Assembly: GCF_000499385.1 (NCBI RefSeq)
Contig: NW_013651701.1
Location: 66,751-130,750, forward strand
Direction: 5' to 3'
Source of the DNA: Eimeria necatrix
Lineage: Eukaryota; Apicomplexa; Conoidasida; Eucoccidiorida; Eimeriidae
Length of the DNA: 64,000 nt
In this document: in pieces, positions 48,739 through 61,139 of the stretch
Position numbering within the stretch: the stretch's first letter is position 1
Layout: the number at the start of each line of letters is the position of its first letter
Position numbers and translations under genes: made by a program
Notes under the pieces: generated by a model
Databases searched by the model: none
Told to the model about the DNA's origin: nothing
The model's input: the letters and a program-made list of their open reading frames with translations, nothing else

Positions 48739-51700
48739 CTGTTGTTCTGCCGCAGGTGTGGGTGCTTGCTGGGGCTCGCCCGCTGCGTGGGTGCATTGCT
48801 GCTGCTGCAGGTTCTGTTGCTTCTCCTGCAGCGCGGCTTGCTGCTCCTCCTGCAGCAGCAGCTTCAGCTGGCGCTGCTGCAGCGGCGAAAACGGTATTGG
48901 GTAGCTGCTGCTGATGACTCTGCGCTGCAGTGTGTCTGCATAAGCTTCTTGCTGCAGCACGCGGCCAGCCAGCTGGTGGTAAAGAGCATCCACTGCAACT
49001 TCCAGCAGCAGCAGCTCCGCCGATGCTGCTTCCTCTCCCCTGCTGCTGCTGCTGTCTCTTGCTGCAGCCAGGAGGCTCCGCACGCAGCCCACCTGGTGCA
49101 GCAGCTCGAAGCAGCTGCAGCGCAGCCGACAGCAGCCGCACACGTGGCCGCCTTCAGCTTCCTGCTGCTGCTGCTGCTGCTGCCGCTGGGGATGATAGTG
49201 TGGAGCTTCCATCGGGCAGCGCGCCACAGCAGGGTGCGTGGCGATTGCCTGCAGCTGCAGCAGCAGCTCGCCGTAGCGGTCGTGCTGCTGCTGCAGCTGC
49301 TGCTGCTGCAGCTGCTGCTGCAGCGGCTGCTGGTGCAGCCGGTGGCAGTACAGCGCCACTTCTAAGGGAACACTGGGCACCGGCAACGCCTGCGAGAATT
49401 CCTCTGGGAGACAAAAGTTGCGGCCGTCGTCGTTGCTGCTGCTGCTGCTGCTGCTGCTGTCGTTGGGCTGCGCAGCCTGTGGCGGGGAAGCAGCAGCAGC
49501 AGGCTCTGCTGCTGCTGCTGCTGCACCGAATCTGCGGTGCTTGCAGTTAGTAAGGAGACAGGCCTCGAGCGCCAAGTGCTGCTGAGAACCCAGCAAAGAC
49601 AAAAGGTGCTGCAGATGAGACAAAGATGCTGCTGTTGCTTTGAGGCGGCGAGAGAGAGACACGCGGTCGCTCTGCTGCTGCTGCTTCCCGCGCATGGCGT
49701 CTTGCTGCTGCTGCTGCTGCTGCTGCTGCAGGTCGGACAGGGACTCGACCACGCTCGCATCCATGTCGGCCTCTGCGTCTCTGCACCGCGCCGCAGATGC
49801 TGCTGCTGCCGCTGCTGTCGCTGCTGCTGCATCTGCTGCTTGTTGCTGCACTGTCTGGGAGTCGTCTTCCACAAGGTTCTTGGGGAACACCTCTAGCGGC
49901 AGGTACAGTTGCGGCTGCTGCTGCTGCTCTTGCTGCTGCTGGCCCTGCTGCTGCTGCTGCAGCTGCTGCAGCTGCTGCACTAGCTGCCTCTCCGTCCGCT
50001 GCAGCTCTTTGTAGGTCTGCTCCGAGGCACCAAAAGCCCCCCAAAATGCTGCTGCGTCTCCCCCAGCGCGGCAGTAGGCCACAGTGGCGTTAAGTATGGC
50101 AGCATCAGACCCCAGGGCCAGTGCTGCTTCTGCTGCAGCAGCAGAGCAGCAGGCAGCAGCAGGCGACAGCAGAGACACCAGCAGCGGGGGCACCGCGCGG
50201 GCTGCATGCGAAAGACTCTCCGCCCAAGCAGCAAAAAATGGGGCCCCTACAGCAGCAGCAGCAGCGCGCAGGGTCCTCTGTAGGGCCTGCAGCACACAAC
50301 ACGCACAAGCACATGACGGGGGCCCTTCACAGCTAGCTAGCTAGCTAGCTAGCTAGCTAGCTAGCTAGCTAGCTAGATTCTCAGCTAGCTGATATTGGCG
50401 CCGCTAGCTAGCAAGCCTATAAGAGGCTGCTTCCTCGGCCCTTATGTGCTCCTGCTGGGGCGTCTGCGCCAAACCCGCAGCAGCTCTGTGGCTCTCGCGC
50501 GTGCGCTGCTGCTGTGCTGCTGCCGTGCTGCTGCTGCGCTGCTGCTGCAGTGCTGCTGCTGCAGTGCTGCTGCTACCTGCACGAGTCTGGCGCCCAGGAT
50601 GAGGGGGGCAAGAGTCCCGACACAAAAGCGGATAACACTTCTTGCTTCCATGCCCTCGTTCCAGTGTCTGCCGAGCAGCAGCAGCAGCCTCTCAGCAGCA
50701 GGTGCTGCTGCTGCTGGCAGCAGCGGGAAAGCCACAGCCTTCAGGGTTTCTTCTTCTGCTGCACTGCGCACTTGGGCGCTGCTGCAAGGGCTGCTGCGGT
50801 CCACAGCCAGGCCAACTGCTGCTGCTGCTGCTACTCCCGGTGCAGCAGAGCAAACCTTGATGGCAGGCACTGCTGCTGTATCTGCTGCCATGGGCTCCTC
50901 TGCTGCAATAAACCCTGCTGCATCTGCTGCTAGTGCTGCTGCTGCTGCTTCTTCTTCTGCAAGATGCACCTCCACCTTGGGAAGCTCGGTCATGGGGGAG
51001 AGCACCATCGGCGCTGGCTCCTCCACAAACCCTAGCTCTTGCTGCTGCATTTGCTGCTCAGCTGCTTCAATCGCCTCCACAGCTTCTTCTGCGCCCGCTG
51101 CTGCTGCTGCTGCTGCTGCGGCACTAGCTGCTGCCGCCGCTGCTGTTGCTGCTGCCGCCTGCACACATGTGGTGGACCGGTTCTGCTGCGGCTGCAGCAT
51201 GCGGCCTGCTGCGTCCCGCGACGATGGGGAGCAGCAGCAGCACCGATTGCTATCAACTGCAGCGCCAGCAGCAGCACTGTCACTGCTGCTGCAGCAGCAG
51301 CAGCCACTGCCCCAGGCATCACTGTGGCAGCGGCGCCTAATCATGGGTGGACAGCAGCAGCGGAGGCTCAAGATTCTGGGCAGTTCCTTGGCCGGCTCTT
51401 GCAGGGTGTTTTGCTTCAGCTGCTGCTGCTGCTGCTCGGGCTGCTGCTGCTGCTGCTGAGTCTGCTGCCTAGCCAGCAGCAGCTGCACAAAGCCAAGCTG
51501 CTGCTCGTTCTGCCAGCCCCACAACTCCGCCACCACGAACACAAAGACCCAAGACCAGAAGCTAACAGCTTTTCTGTCATAGGCGTCGCCCTCTAGCAGC
51601 CGCAAAAGGCACTCCACCAAAGCCTGGGGGCCCCCGGGGGCCCCTGCTGCTGCTGCTGCTGCTGGGGCCCCGGGGGCCCCCCGCAGCAGCCCCCAGGGGG

Positions 51701-52191
51701 AGCCTCGGAAGGGAGGCAGCGGGTCTGCGAGGAAACGCGAAGACTCAAAGAGCGCATGCAGCAGCTTGCTTTGCTGCTGCATTTGCTGCTGCACTGTTTC
51801 AGCCAAGCTGCGCCGGACATCTCGGGGAGTCAAGCTGCTGCGGCGCCTGTGCGTCGGCTGCCGCCGCAGCTGCTCCGGCTGCGGCCCGTTTTGCTGCTGC
51901 TGCTGCTGCTGCTGCTTTTGCTCCTGCAGCGGCCTGTAAGCTGAAACATCCAGACTCGTGTACCGGCTAATGTCAGTCTCCGCCTCCTGCTGCTCCTGCT
52001 GTTCCTGCTGCTGTTGCTGCTGGGTTTGCTGCTGCTGCTGCTGCCGTTCCGAGTGCTCAGGCTGCAGATCCGACTGCTGCTGCTGCAGCTGCGGACGCTG
52101 CGAATGGTGGTGATGGTGATGGTGGTGCTGGTGCTGAGAGGGAGCTTCATGCTGCTCAGATGGCACCTGCGGTTCCTGCTGCTGCTCCAGG

Positions 52192-52227
<36 letters not shown>

Positions 52228-52685
52228 TGGTGGGCCTGCTGCTGCTGGCGGCTGGGTTGAAGCGGCGGGGTGCGGTGCCTGGAGGGGGACCTGCGTCTCT
52301 TGGAGTGCAGGGCGGCAGCTTGTTCGGAGCTGCTGGCCGCAGCAGCAGCAGCAGCAGCAGCAGCAGGGTCGGTGGCGGAGAGCAGCACGAGCAGCTTGTC
52401 TGTTGCAAACAGCAGCTGCTGCTCCAAACTCGGCGACAGCAGCGGCTTCGACACATCTATACAAAAGTTGCCCCCGTGAGTTGCCTGGGCGCAGTGGTGC
52501 CACCTGTAGGGGGGGGGCCCCGAGCGCAGCACGAAGCTGACGCCCACAGCTGCAGCAGCAGGTCAAGACACGCAGCACAGCAACACTCTGCAGCCTCTGC
52601 AGCAGCAGCAGCAGCAGTAGCTGCTGCTGCTCCTGCTGCAGCGGCTCCTCTGCACGTGTTCGTGCTGCGGCGTTACGGCCGCTCG

Positions 52686-52718
<33 letters not shown>

Positions 52719-54389
52719 GTAGGGCTCTTCTTACTCGATTTCCCATCAACCTTTCGGGGTATCTTCAAGTCGACGACGTGCAGCGTGATGCTTCGGCAGG
52801 TGCTGCAGCAAACCTTTGTGCTGCTGCTGCTGCTGCTGCTGCTGCTGTCGTCTCCACTGCGCAGCGAAACCCCGTTGCTGCTCACACAAACCCTCACCAT
52901 TGGAGTGTCTACGCTTTGGGTGTCTGCTGAGACAGAGCCTTCGGGCCAGAAGCTCTTTGGGGGCTGCTTCCATCTCTGCCCCGTGTTGCTGCTGCTGCTG
53001 CTGCTGCTCGCGTGGCGACCCTGCTGCTGCTGCCGCTGCTGCTGCTGCTGCTCTGTAGCTGTTGTTGCAGCCGTCGGCTGGCTGAGCGCAGCGATCGCTG
53101 CAGCAAGCCCCGGCACCCCTTCGCTGGTCTCTGCAGCAGCAGCAGCTGCTGCTGCTGCAGGCGACGCAGCAGCAGCGTGCCGACTGGAAGCAGCAAGCGC
53201 CGCAAGAGCAGCAGTTGCTGTGGCGCTGCACTGATTGACAGCAGCAGCAGCAAGCTCGGATGGGGGCCGCTCGTCCAGTATGAGGCCCCAGTGGCAGTAG
53301 CAGGGGGGCCCCCCGGGGGGCCCCCCTTGGCTTTGATAATCTTCATTCAGCAGCGCCACAAGCCGCAGCAGCAAAACTCCTGTTGTGTCTTCTACGAGGG
53401 CCACTTCCACCTCCCCGCCCTGCTGCCCCGAGGAGGCGTAGCGTCTGCAGCAGGCAACAGCAGCAGCAGCAGCACCAGCAGCAGCAGCGCAGCAAGGGCA
53501 CAAATGTGGGAGAAGCAGCAAAAGGACAAAACAGCAAGCAGCAAAGAAACACAGCAGCAGCTCAGACTGCAGGCTGAGCAGGGCCCCACACGCGAAGCGC
53601 AGCTGCGCCTCAGCCCGCACAGCTGAAACAGCAGCAACAGCAGCTGCAGCAACAGCAGCAGCAGCAGCAGCTGCTGCTGCTGCTGGGTATTGTGAATTGG
53701 CGCACCTGCAGGAGACGAGGCGCTGCCCCCCATAAGATGTTTTTTTGACACCTGAAAGGCCAGAAGAGCCCAAAGGGGCCAAAAGGGAAGGCAGCAGCAG
53801 CCGCCACTCAGAAGTGCAGAAGAGTTCTTTTGCTGCTGCGTCTGCTGCTGCTTCTGTTGCTGCTGCTGCTGCTGCTGCTTCCTCGGCCTCAGCCGCCGCC
53901 CTTGCTGCAGCGGCGGCGGCGTTCTCTGCTGCCGCCGCTGCTGCGGCTGCTGCTGCTGCTGCTACCGCCGCTGTGGCCGCTGCAGCGTCTGCTGCAGCAG
54001 CTGCCGTTTCTGCTGCGTTGTCGGCGATTGCTGCGCGGTTTGCTGCTGTTCCCGCAACAGCGCGTGCTGCTGCAGCGGCCGTGTCTGCTGCTGCTGCTGC
54101 TGCTGCTGCTAGTGCTGCTGTCACTACTGTGTCTGTGGGGCACTCCTCTGGGATCTCCACCTCCCTGTCCGTTGCAGCTGCTGCGCATTCCAGGCCAGAG
54201 GCTGCAGCAGCAGCATCTGCCATCATTGCTGCTGTTTCTGCTGCTGCTGCAGCACCAACGCCCCTGCAGACGTTAATGCCCTTATCAGCGAGGCCTGAGC
54301 CGCGCCTAGCCCCACACTGCTGCTGCTGCTCCTGCGGCGGCTGCTGCAGCTCGAACAATACTATGCGTGTCTCTGCCTGCCCGTCTACT

Positions 54390-54425
<36 letters not shown>

Positions 54426-54870
54426 TGGGCTAGCTGCTGCTGTTGCTGCATTTCTGCAGCACTAAATGGCGGCACAATGCGCTGAATAGAGAAGGAAAGA
54501 GGTGCTCCTAAGCTGCACAGAAGTCTAATGGAGAGCAGCTGCTGCTGCTGCTGCAGCGGCAGCAGGAGTCGCAGCCGCAGCAGACTTGAGCAGCCTGAGC
54601 CTATGCACGGCAGCGCAGCCAGTTCTGCCGTCTGTTCTGCTGCTGCCTGCTGCAGCGCTGCTGCAAGGCCTGCAGCAAGCCCTGCAGCTGAGCCCGCGGC
54701 GGCATTTGTTGCTGTGTCTGCTGCTGCTGCTGCTGCTGTTGCTGCCTCTGGTACTGCTGCTGCTGGCACCACACAGTGCACTGGAGGCCTCCCCCCTAAG
54801 AGAGGCTTTGTGGGGCACTCCCTCAGCAGCCCGCCCATTTCAAGCTGCACCAAATACGCAGCAGTCGGGC

Positions 54871-54921
<51 letters not shown>

Positions 54922-55276
54922 ATTGCTTGTCGACGATAAGATCCACAGCCAGCCAACGCCCCACTAGCCATGTTGTGATCAAGCACTGTCTTTTTGCTGC
55001 TGCTGTTTCTGCTGCCGCATCAAAGACATCCAGGCACCGCAACCGCAGCAGCAGAGGCGCTGCTAGCGCGGGCTGCTGCTGCAGCTGCAGCTGCAGCTGC
55101 TGCTGCTGCAGACGTAGCAGCAGCAGCGCGGCTTGCTGGAAGGCCGCTGCTTCTGCTGCTGCTGCTGCAGCAACACAGTCCACCGAGAAATTCACATTTG
55201 TGGCTGCCTTCAACCAGCCGCTAGCTGAGCTGTGCAGCACAAACTCGACGGTGCCCTGCCCTTCCCCCTGCAGCTC

Positions 55277-55319
<43 letters not shown>

Positions 55320-55922
55320 TGGCCCAAGGGGTCCACAGAGACCCCGACAGGACACCCTAGCCGCACAAAAGCACAGTAGATAGGAGTGTCTCGCATGTTC
55401 TCGCTGCCTGCGCAGCTTTTGCTGCCGCTGCTGCTGCTGCTGCTGCTGCTGAGGTTCGCCTCTGTAGCAGCAGCAGCACTTTCAAGCGAGGCGCCACTGG
55501 TGCTGCTGCTGTTGCTGCAGGTCGAGCAGCTGCAAACACTCTTGTTTGTTTGCTCTGCGCCCGTGCTGCCCCTGCTGCTGTTGCTGCTGCTGCTGCCGCC
55601 GACAGCTCTGCCTACGAGAGCAGCGCAGCAGAAGCAGCAGCAGCAGCAGCAAACATGCATGGGCGACTGCAGCGCAGCCTTCGCTGGGGCCCTTATGCAA
55701 TGGGGAGAAGCACAAGAAGAAGGAGGCTCTCTCCAGCTGCGGCCGTCTGCTGCAGTGAAGCCCCAGTGCAGGTACAGCTGCTGCAGCTGCTGCTGCTGCA
55801 GCTGCTGCAGCTGCAGCTGCTGCTGCTTTGCACACGCAGGCTGCAGGCCCCCGTGCTGCTGGGGCGGCAGCGGCAGCAGCTTCAGCGGTAGAGAGCCTTG
55901 GCTGCTAAAGTCAGCATCTTCC

Positions 55923-55961
<39 letters not shown>

Positions 55962-56021
55962 CCCAGCTTTGCTGGGCCAAACGCGTCATCTGGGGTGTCG
56001 GGCTGCGTCGCTACTGTCTCG

Positions 56022-56054
<33 letters not shown>

Positions 56055-56151
56055 GGAGACGACCCCAGAAGGGCCCGCTGGAAGCAGCTGCAGCAGCCCC
56101 ACTGTGGCAGTGGGGAAGCCTGCGCGCCATAGTTCAAAGGAAACAGGCGCC

Positions 56152-56188
<37 letters not shown>

Positions 56189-56335
56189 TTGCTGCTGCTG
56201 CTGTGCCTGCTGCCCCTCTTCCTCTTCGTTTTCTGCTGCAGCGGCAACCTGCAGCAGCAGCGTGTGGCTGCTGCTGCAGGTATCTTCACGCACAAGGCTG
56301 CTCGGGACGACCAGGGCCCTGTACGATACAACCCA

Positions 56336-56379
<44 letters not shown>

Positions 56380-56488
56380 CGTCCTTCTGCGCACAGGCTC
56401 TGCTGGTAGTTCGAGGCCCTACTATGACGTGGCGCTGCAGCAACTCTCGCAGCAGCCTCTTCTGCTGCTCGCTGAACTGCTGCCCATG

Positions 56489-56519
<31 letters not shown>

Positions 56520-56548
56520 AGGCTGGGCGCGTGGCCTGCAGCGCTCAT
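42374..56548 (-). CDS. Giant alpha-glucan water dikinase-like protein, apparently catalytically degenerate
   Basis: Seven exons join with matching phases: 56548-52735, 52549-50577, 50286-48437, 48184-47848, 47435-47328, 46428-43975 and 43729-42374, giving 3963 aa from a true ATG. Blocks follow plant-type GWD order. CBM45-1: LYLHWGFTAADGRSWREPP and later EFVLHSSASGWLKAATNVNF. CBM45-2: CHWGLILDERPP, WKQPPKSFWPEGSV, then across the exon 1/2 junction VGVSFVLRSG and GGNFCIDVSK. Central region: FWGAFGASEQTYKELQRTER, ELLLLEVAVDALYHQLAGRV, LQRRALLDRLGRAVGRLIDL. Phosphohistidine region: GDEEIPPYIRAVLL. ATP-grasp region: HHVGARCLGL, GVLSVWATLF, VRVAVLIQLVE, GEVVLGLG, FSVEGLEGLMAVDG, GKITLLSSRSVV. Active GWD phosphorylates starch or amylopectin. 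Here the phosphohistidine SHVSVRAR and RSDSNGEDLEG motifs are not found. Triplet homopolymers roughly triple the length. The alternative is two or three unrelated hypothetical genes. Confidence 0.6.
46755..46928. repeat. TAGC array in an intron of the dikinase-like gene
   Basis: GCTAGCTGGC-type units lie inside the proposed intron 47327-46429. The array contains stops in several frames, so it cannot be coding. Confidence 0.88.
50331..50384. repeat. Pure TAGC array in an intron of the dikinase-like gene
   Basis: About 12 uninterrupted TAGC units, the purest array in the window after 31375-31410, lie in the proposed intron 50576-50287, about 45 bases upstream of the acceptor on the minus strand. 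Confidence 0.92.
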
Positions 56549-56978
56549 CGCAGGGGCGCAGCTGCTGTTGCTGTGTACGGTGGCATTCCTACGTCGTGAA
56601 GCTGCTGCTGCTGCTGCTGCTGCTGCGATGGCTGGAGTTCGCCCGCGTTTCCCGGCCTGCTGCTGCTGCTGCTGCTGAGCTAGCTAACAATCCGAACTTG
56701 GTGCTGCTTGCTCCTCTTGCTGCTTCTGGCTGTGTTTGTCTTCTTGTGCTGCATTGCAGCAGGTCAACTGCATACGAGCAGCAGCAGCAGCAGCGGGAGC
56801 GGCTGCTGCTGCGCTGCTTGGGCGAAGGGGCTCCTAACGGCTGCAGCTGCTGCTGCTGCTGCTGCTGCTGCTACATGCACATAGCTTGGACACAAGACAC
56901 ACAAAGTTCCTCAGCCTCAGCGAAGAATGCTGGACAGTGGCGGGCGGCCGCAGCAGCAAGCAGCCTCCAGGGTCTGCA

Positions 56979-57006
56979 GTTTAGGGTTTAGGGTTTAGGG
57001 TTTGAG
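56979..57006 (+). repeat. Short telomere-like TTTAGGG run
   Basis: Three to four TTTAGGG units directly follow a CAG-rich stretch, about 430 bases upstream of the dikinase-like ATG. Confidence 0.88.
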
Positions 57007-57601
57007 GCTTAGACTTTAAATCTCCGTAATATCAAGGGTTTTGTAATGAAATTTAGCAGCAAAGGGCGCCTAGATCGAGAGAAGCCTACTGGCTTTACTC
57101 AGTGTCACCAGAGTCTCCCGCTGCTGCTGCTGCAGCTGCTGCTGCAGCTGCTGCTGCTATGTGCAAACTCTTTAAAGCTCCACACACCCAGGGCAAATTT
57201 TAGCTTCTGCTTTTGCTTTACTTTTGGTTTCGATTGCGTGGGGTGCTTCCTATAGAAGCAGCTGCGCATTTGCCCCGAGCAGAAGGCTGCTGCTGCTGCA
57301 GCTGCAGCTCTGCTGCTGCTGCTGCTGCTGCTGTAGCAGCGGTGCTACCGCTGCTGCTAAATAGCTAACCCTGTTACGTAAGTTGTTGTATTTCTCTGCA
57401 GGAAGTTTCTTGTGCGGCTGATTTGTCAACTTCGTTCCTGCTGCTGCTACTAGATCTGCTGCCGCCGCCGTGCTGCTGTTGCTGCTGCTGCTGCTGCTTG
57501 CTTCGGACACGATCGTTGCTGCTGCTGCTGCAGTGGGTCAGAGAGCCGGAATGACAGGACCCTGAGGCTCGGGAAAGCAGCACCGACTCAAACGCCAGAC
57601 T

Positions 57602-57633
<32 letters not shown>

Positions 57634-57761
57634 CACACAGCTGCTGCTGCTCGACCACAGACAAGACACGCGTCTTGCTGCTGCGGCTCTCCTTGCTGGT
57701 TGAGTCCTAGGGCAGCAGCTTTTGCTGCTGCAGCAGCAGCAGCGCAGTCTCCTTCGGCTTA

Positions 57762-57930
57762 AAGTTTGAGGTTAGGGTTAAGGGTTCACAGTGAGGGTTT
57801 AGGGCTGCAATTTAGGGTTTGGGGTTTAGAAACTAGGGCGAGGGTTTAGGGTTTGGGGTTTAGAAACTAGGGCGAGGGTTTAGGGTTTGGGGCGAGGGCT
57901 TAGGGTTTGAGGCGAGGGTTTAGGGTTTGG
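57762..57930 (+). repeat. Degenerate telomere-like array with 36-base higher-order unit
   Basis: GAGGGTTTAGGGTTTGGGG units recur. A longer unit containing TTTAGAAACTAGGGCGAGGG occurs twice at about 57826-57885. Confidence 0.85.
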
Positions 57931-57999
57931 CGGCTTCGAGACTGCAGAGCCCTTTGGCAGCAACGCGCAGGCCTTGACTCGCAACCGAGGCAGCGCCCT

Positions 58000-58034
<35 letters not shown>

Positions 58035-58361
58035 TCTGGCTGCTGCTGCTGCAGCAACGCATGCAACCGCTGCTGGGGCACTTTACTGCAGCAGCGCCTC
58101 CAGCCGCAAGAGCTACGGGGGCCCCTGTAGGGTCCACGGGGGCCCCACAAGTGGCTCAGCAGCAACTCAGTAGTGTTGTTTGCTGCTGCTGCAGCGCGTA
58201 TTGTCTGCTGCTGCTGCAGTGCTGCTTCTGCTGCGCCTTCTGTTTGCTGCTGCTGCTGCTGCGCCTTCTCTGTGCTGCTGCTGCTGCTGCTGCTGCCAGC
58301 TGCATCTTTTCCCGTGTCGGTGACTGCTTTTGGCCGTGGGCCTCTACCCTAGAAAACTACT

Positions 58362-58668
58362 GAAGCAGCTAGCCAGCCAGCTAGCCAGCCAGCTAGCCAG
58401 CCAAGTAGCTAGCTAACCAGCCAGCTAGCTGCCTAGGCACCCATTTAGCCAGCCAGCTAGCTGCCCAGCCAGCCAGCTAGCGGGCCAGCCAGCTAGCGGG
58501 CCAGCTAGCCAGTTAGCTAGCTAGGCAGCTGGCTAGGCAGCTAGCTATCCAGTTAGCTAACCAGCTAGCTATCTAGCTAGCTAACTAGCCAGCTAACTGG
58601 CTAGCTAACTGGCTAGCTAACCAGCTAGCTAGCCAGCTAGCTAACCAGCTAGCTAGCCAGTTGGCTGC
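58362..58668. repeat. TAGC array
   Basis: AGCCAGCCAGCTAGC and AACCAGCTAGCTAGCC units fill about 300 bases between the two minus-strand genes on the right side. Confidence 0.92.
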
Positions 58669-59052
58669 TGTCTGCCGCGGCTCTGAGCAGGGCCGCATGC
58701 ATCGAGAAGTAATCAACTAAGAAGCATTTTCTAGAAGAGCAGAAACTTTTGAGTCATTTAATGATTAATAAGTCCATCTACATGTTCCTTTAACAGCAAG
58801 CGCATGCATACACCCGAAAAACGAGGTGTACGTACACCTGGCTGCAGGCCCGCGACCCAACCTGCTGTCTTCTCAAATCCAATTAAATAAACAAAAGTCC
58901 TCAGGGGTTTACCCCTTTCTAAACAAACGGCAAAAACTCGAAAGAGAAAAGCTACGGGCCAAGCCCTGGGGGCCCCTGGGGGCCCCCAGGGGGCCCCCAA
59001 GGGGCAATTGGTGGGGTTGTTGTGTTGCCCTTTTGCTGCTCCTGCTGCTCAC

Positions 59053-61095
59053 CAGTCCCCCTCTGGCTCTGAGAGCCAGTCCAGGGGGCCCCCCGAGGGG
59101 GCCCCCGCGCCGCCGCCCCTGGGGGCCCCCCGGGGGGCCCCCCGGGGGGCCCCCGGCGGGGCCCCCTGGGGGGCCCCCGGGGGCCCCCTCTTGGACCCTA
59201 GGGCCCACACAGCTATTGTCTCAGCGGGGAGCGACCAGTACGCTACCACTCGGCCATCTGCACTCTGCACTAAACTAGCGGCGTTGTCTGTGTCTGTGTA
59301 GCCCCCTGAGGGCTGGGCCTCAGGGTACTCTTGGGTCTGGGGGGCCCCCCGGGGCCCCCCCAGGGGGCCCCCGAGGGGCCCCCCGAGGGGCCCCCCGAGG
59401 GGCCCCCCCAGGGGCCCCCAGGGGGCCCCCGCGGAGGCCCTGCCCCGGCCTCCCGGGGGGCCCCCCCAGCCCCCGTAGAGAGAGCCTAAGTGGGGGGAAA
59501 CCCCGTAGGGGCTCAGGCGGCTCCGAGGGGGCCCTCGGGGCCCCGCAGGGGGCAGCGGGGGGGCCCCCGGCAGCCCTGAGTCTGCTGCTGCTGCTGCTGC
59601 TGCTGTGGGGCTCAGAGGGTTGCTGCTGCTGCTGCTTCTGCCGCTGCTGTCCCGCCGCACAGGCCGCTCGCCAAAACCCCCAACTTTCAGCAGCAGCGGC
59701 TGCAGCAGCGCCGAGCAGTCGGGGGCCCCCGGGGGGCCCCCTGAGGGCCCCCAGTCCCCCCCGAACCCTCTCCTGCCCGCCCGCTGCTGCTGCCGCTGCT
59801 GCTGCTGCTGCTGCTGCTGCGATTCCAGCAGGGCTTGTCCGCCGTCTCCTAAGTAGCACCACACAGTGACGCCCCCGCGGCCCTTATGCCCCAAAGACCT
59901 GCCCCTCCTTGGGGGCCCCTGGGGGCCCCCCTGGGGGGCCCCCAGGGGGGCCCCCTCGGGGCCCCCGCAGGGCCTCCGCCAGCTGTGGGAAAGCAGCAGG
60001 TCTCCGGTAAATTTGCTCCAGAGCATAGAAGTGGTCTGCGCAGAAACTCACACAAAAGTGCTGCCCCTAGCTTGAAAGAGGGGCCCCCAGGGGCCCCCAG
60101 GGGCCCCCCGCGCAGCTTGGGGGCCCCACTGTACCCCATTTCCCTTGCCTCCAAAAGGGGCCCCCAGGGGCAGGCTGGGGGCCCCCAGGGGCCCCCAGCC
60201 TGCAACCCGGGGGGCCCCTTTGGCCCCACTCTTCATAGAGAAATGCCCCCATGGGGCCCCTCGGGGGCCCCCAGGGGCCCTCCAGTGCAAACAGGAAGTT
60301 TCTTCATTTACAGACTTGAAGCTTGAGGGTACAGGGGGCCCCCAGGGCCCCTTTGTGCCTGACTAGAGGGCCCCAAGGGGCCTGGAATGGGGCCCCTGGG
60401 GGCCCCCAGGGGCCCCTGGGGGCCCCCCTCCAAGGGCCCCCGTGTACCCAAGGGGGCCCCAAATGATAAGGAAAAACTTACAATTCCTTCCATGTAAATA
60501 TCCAGAAGCGGAGTCGGGTGGATAGCGCTGGCATCTCTGATCCAGGCCTTGAGCCTGCTGCTGCCGCAGCTGCTGCTGCTGCTGCTGCTGCAGCTTGCTG
60601 CTGCTCCCGGGCTTCGCGCTGCTGCTGCAGTGTCCCCAGAAGACAGCAGCACCCGGGGGTCATGCATGCAAAAAGACAAACAACGAACTCGACCCCCATG
60701 GGCCCCCAAGACAAAAGAAGAAACTCCCAGCTGCCAAGACCCACAAACAAGGGCCTTGGGGGCCCCTGGGGCCCCTGGGGCCCCGGGGGCCCCGGGGGCC
60801 CCTGGGGCCCCGGGGGCCCCGGGAGCCCCGGGGGCCCCGGGGGCCCCAGGGGCCCCCGGGGCCCCCCCGCCTTCGCTGCAGCCCCTCGGGAAGCTGCCAG
60901 GGGCCCCCTCAGGCTCATAGAGGAGCAGCTTGGGGCCCCCAAAGAGGGGCAAAAAGCTCTGCAGCAGCCCCAGAGGGTCTGCTGCAGCTGCAGCGGGGCC
61001 CCCCAGGTCAGGGGGGGGCCCCTTGAGGGCGCTGGGAGGCCTTGGGGGCCCCCCCTCGTCCGCGCTACCTTCGGAGCAGCCTGTGCTGCCCTCAA

Positions 61096-61139
<44 letters not shown>

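Larger units (their letters stand above)
56549..59052. other. Intergenic region between Cdc20-like and dikinase-like genes
   Basis: CTG-rich frames (56590-57650) and repeats dominate. No conserved block was recognised. Both flanking genes run on the minus strand, so this should hold the Cdc20-like 3' end, including at least one further exon after the donor at 59052, and the dikinase-like promoter. Confidence 0.5.

Noticed and set aside
48433..50295. Separate hypothetical gene of 620 codons
   Set aside because: It begins with GTG right at an acceptor and ends at a TAG that overlaps a GTAGGT donor; splicing on both sides preserves frame, so it is treated as an internal exon of the dikinase-like gene.
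58758..59000. Minus-strand ORF as the next Cdc20-like exon
   Set aside because: Its residues do not resemble the last WD blade or the IR tail, and the phase from the 59053 donor was not shown to fit.
60757..60870. True collagen domain
   Set aside because: The repeat is Gly-Ala-Pro rather than Gly-X-Y of collagen type, and it lies in a loop between WD blades; it follows from the DNA unit.
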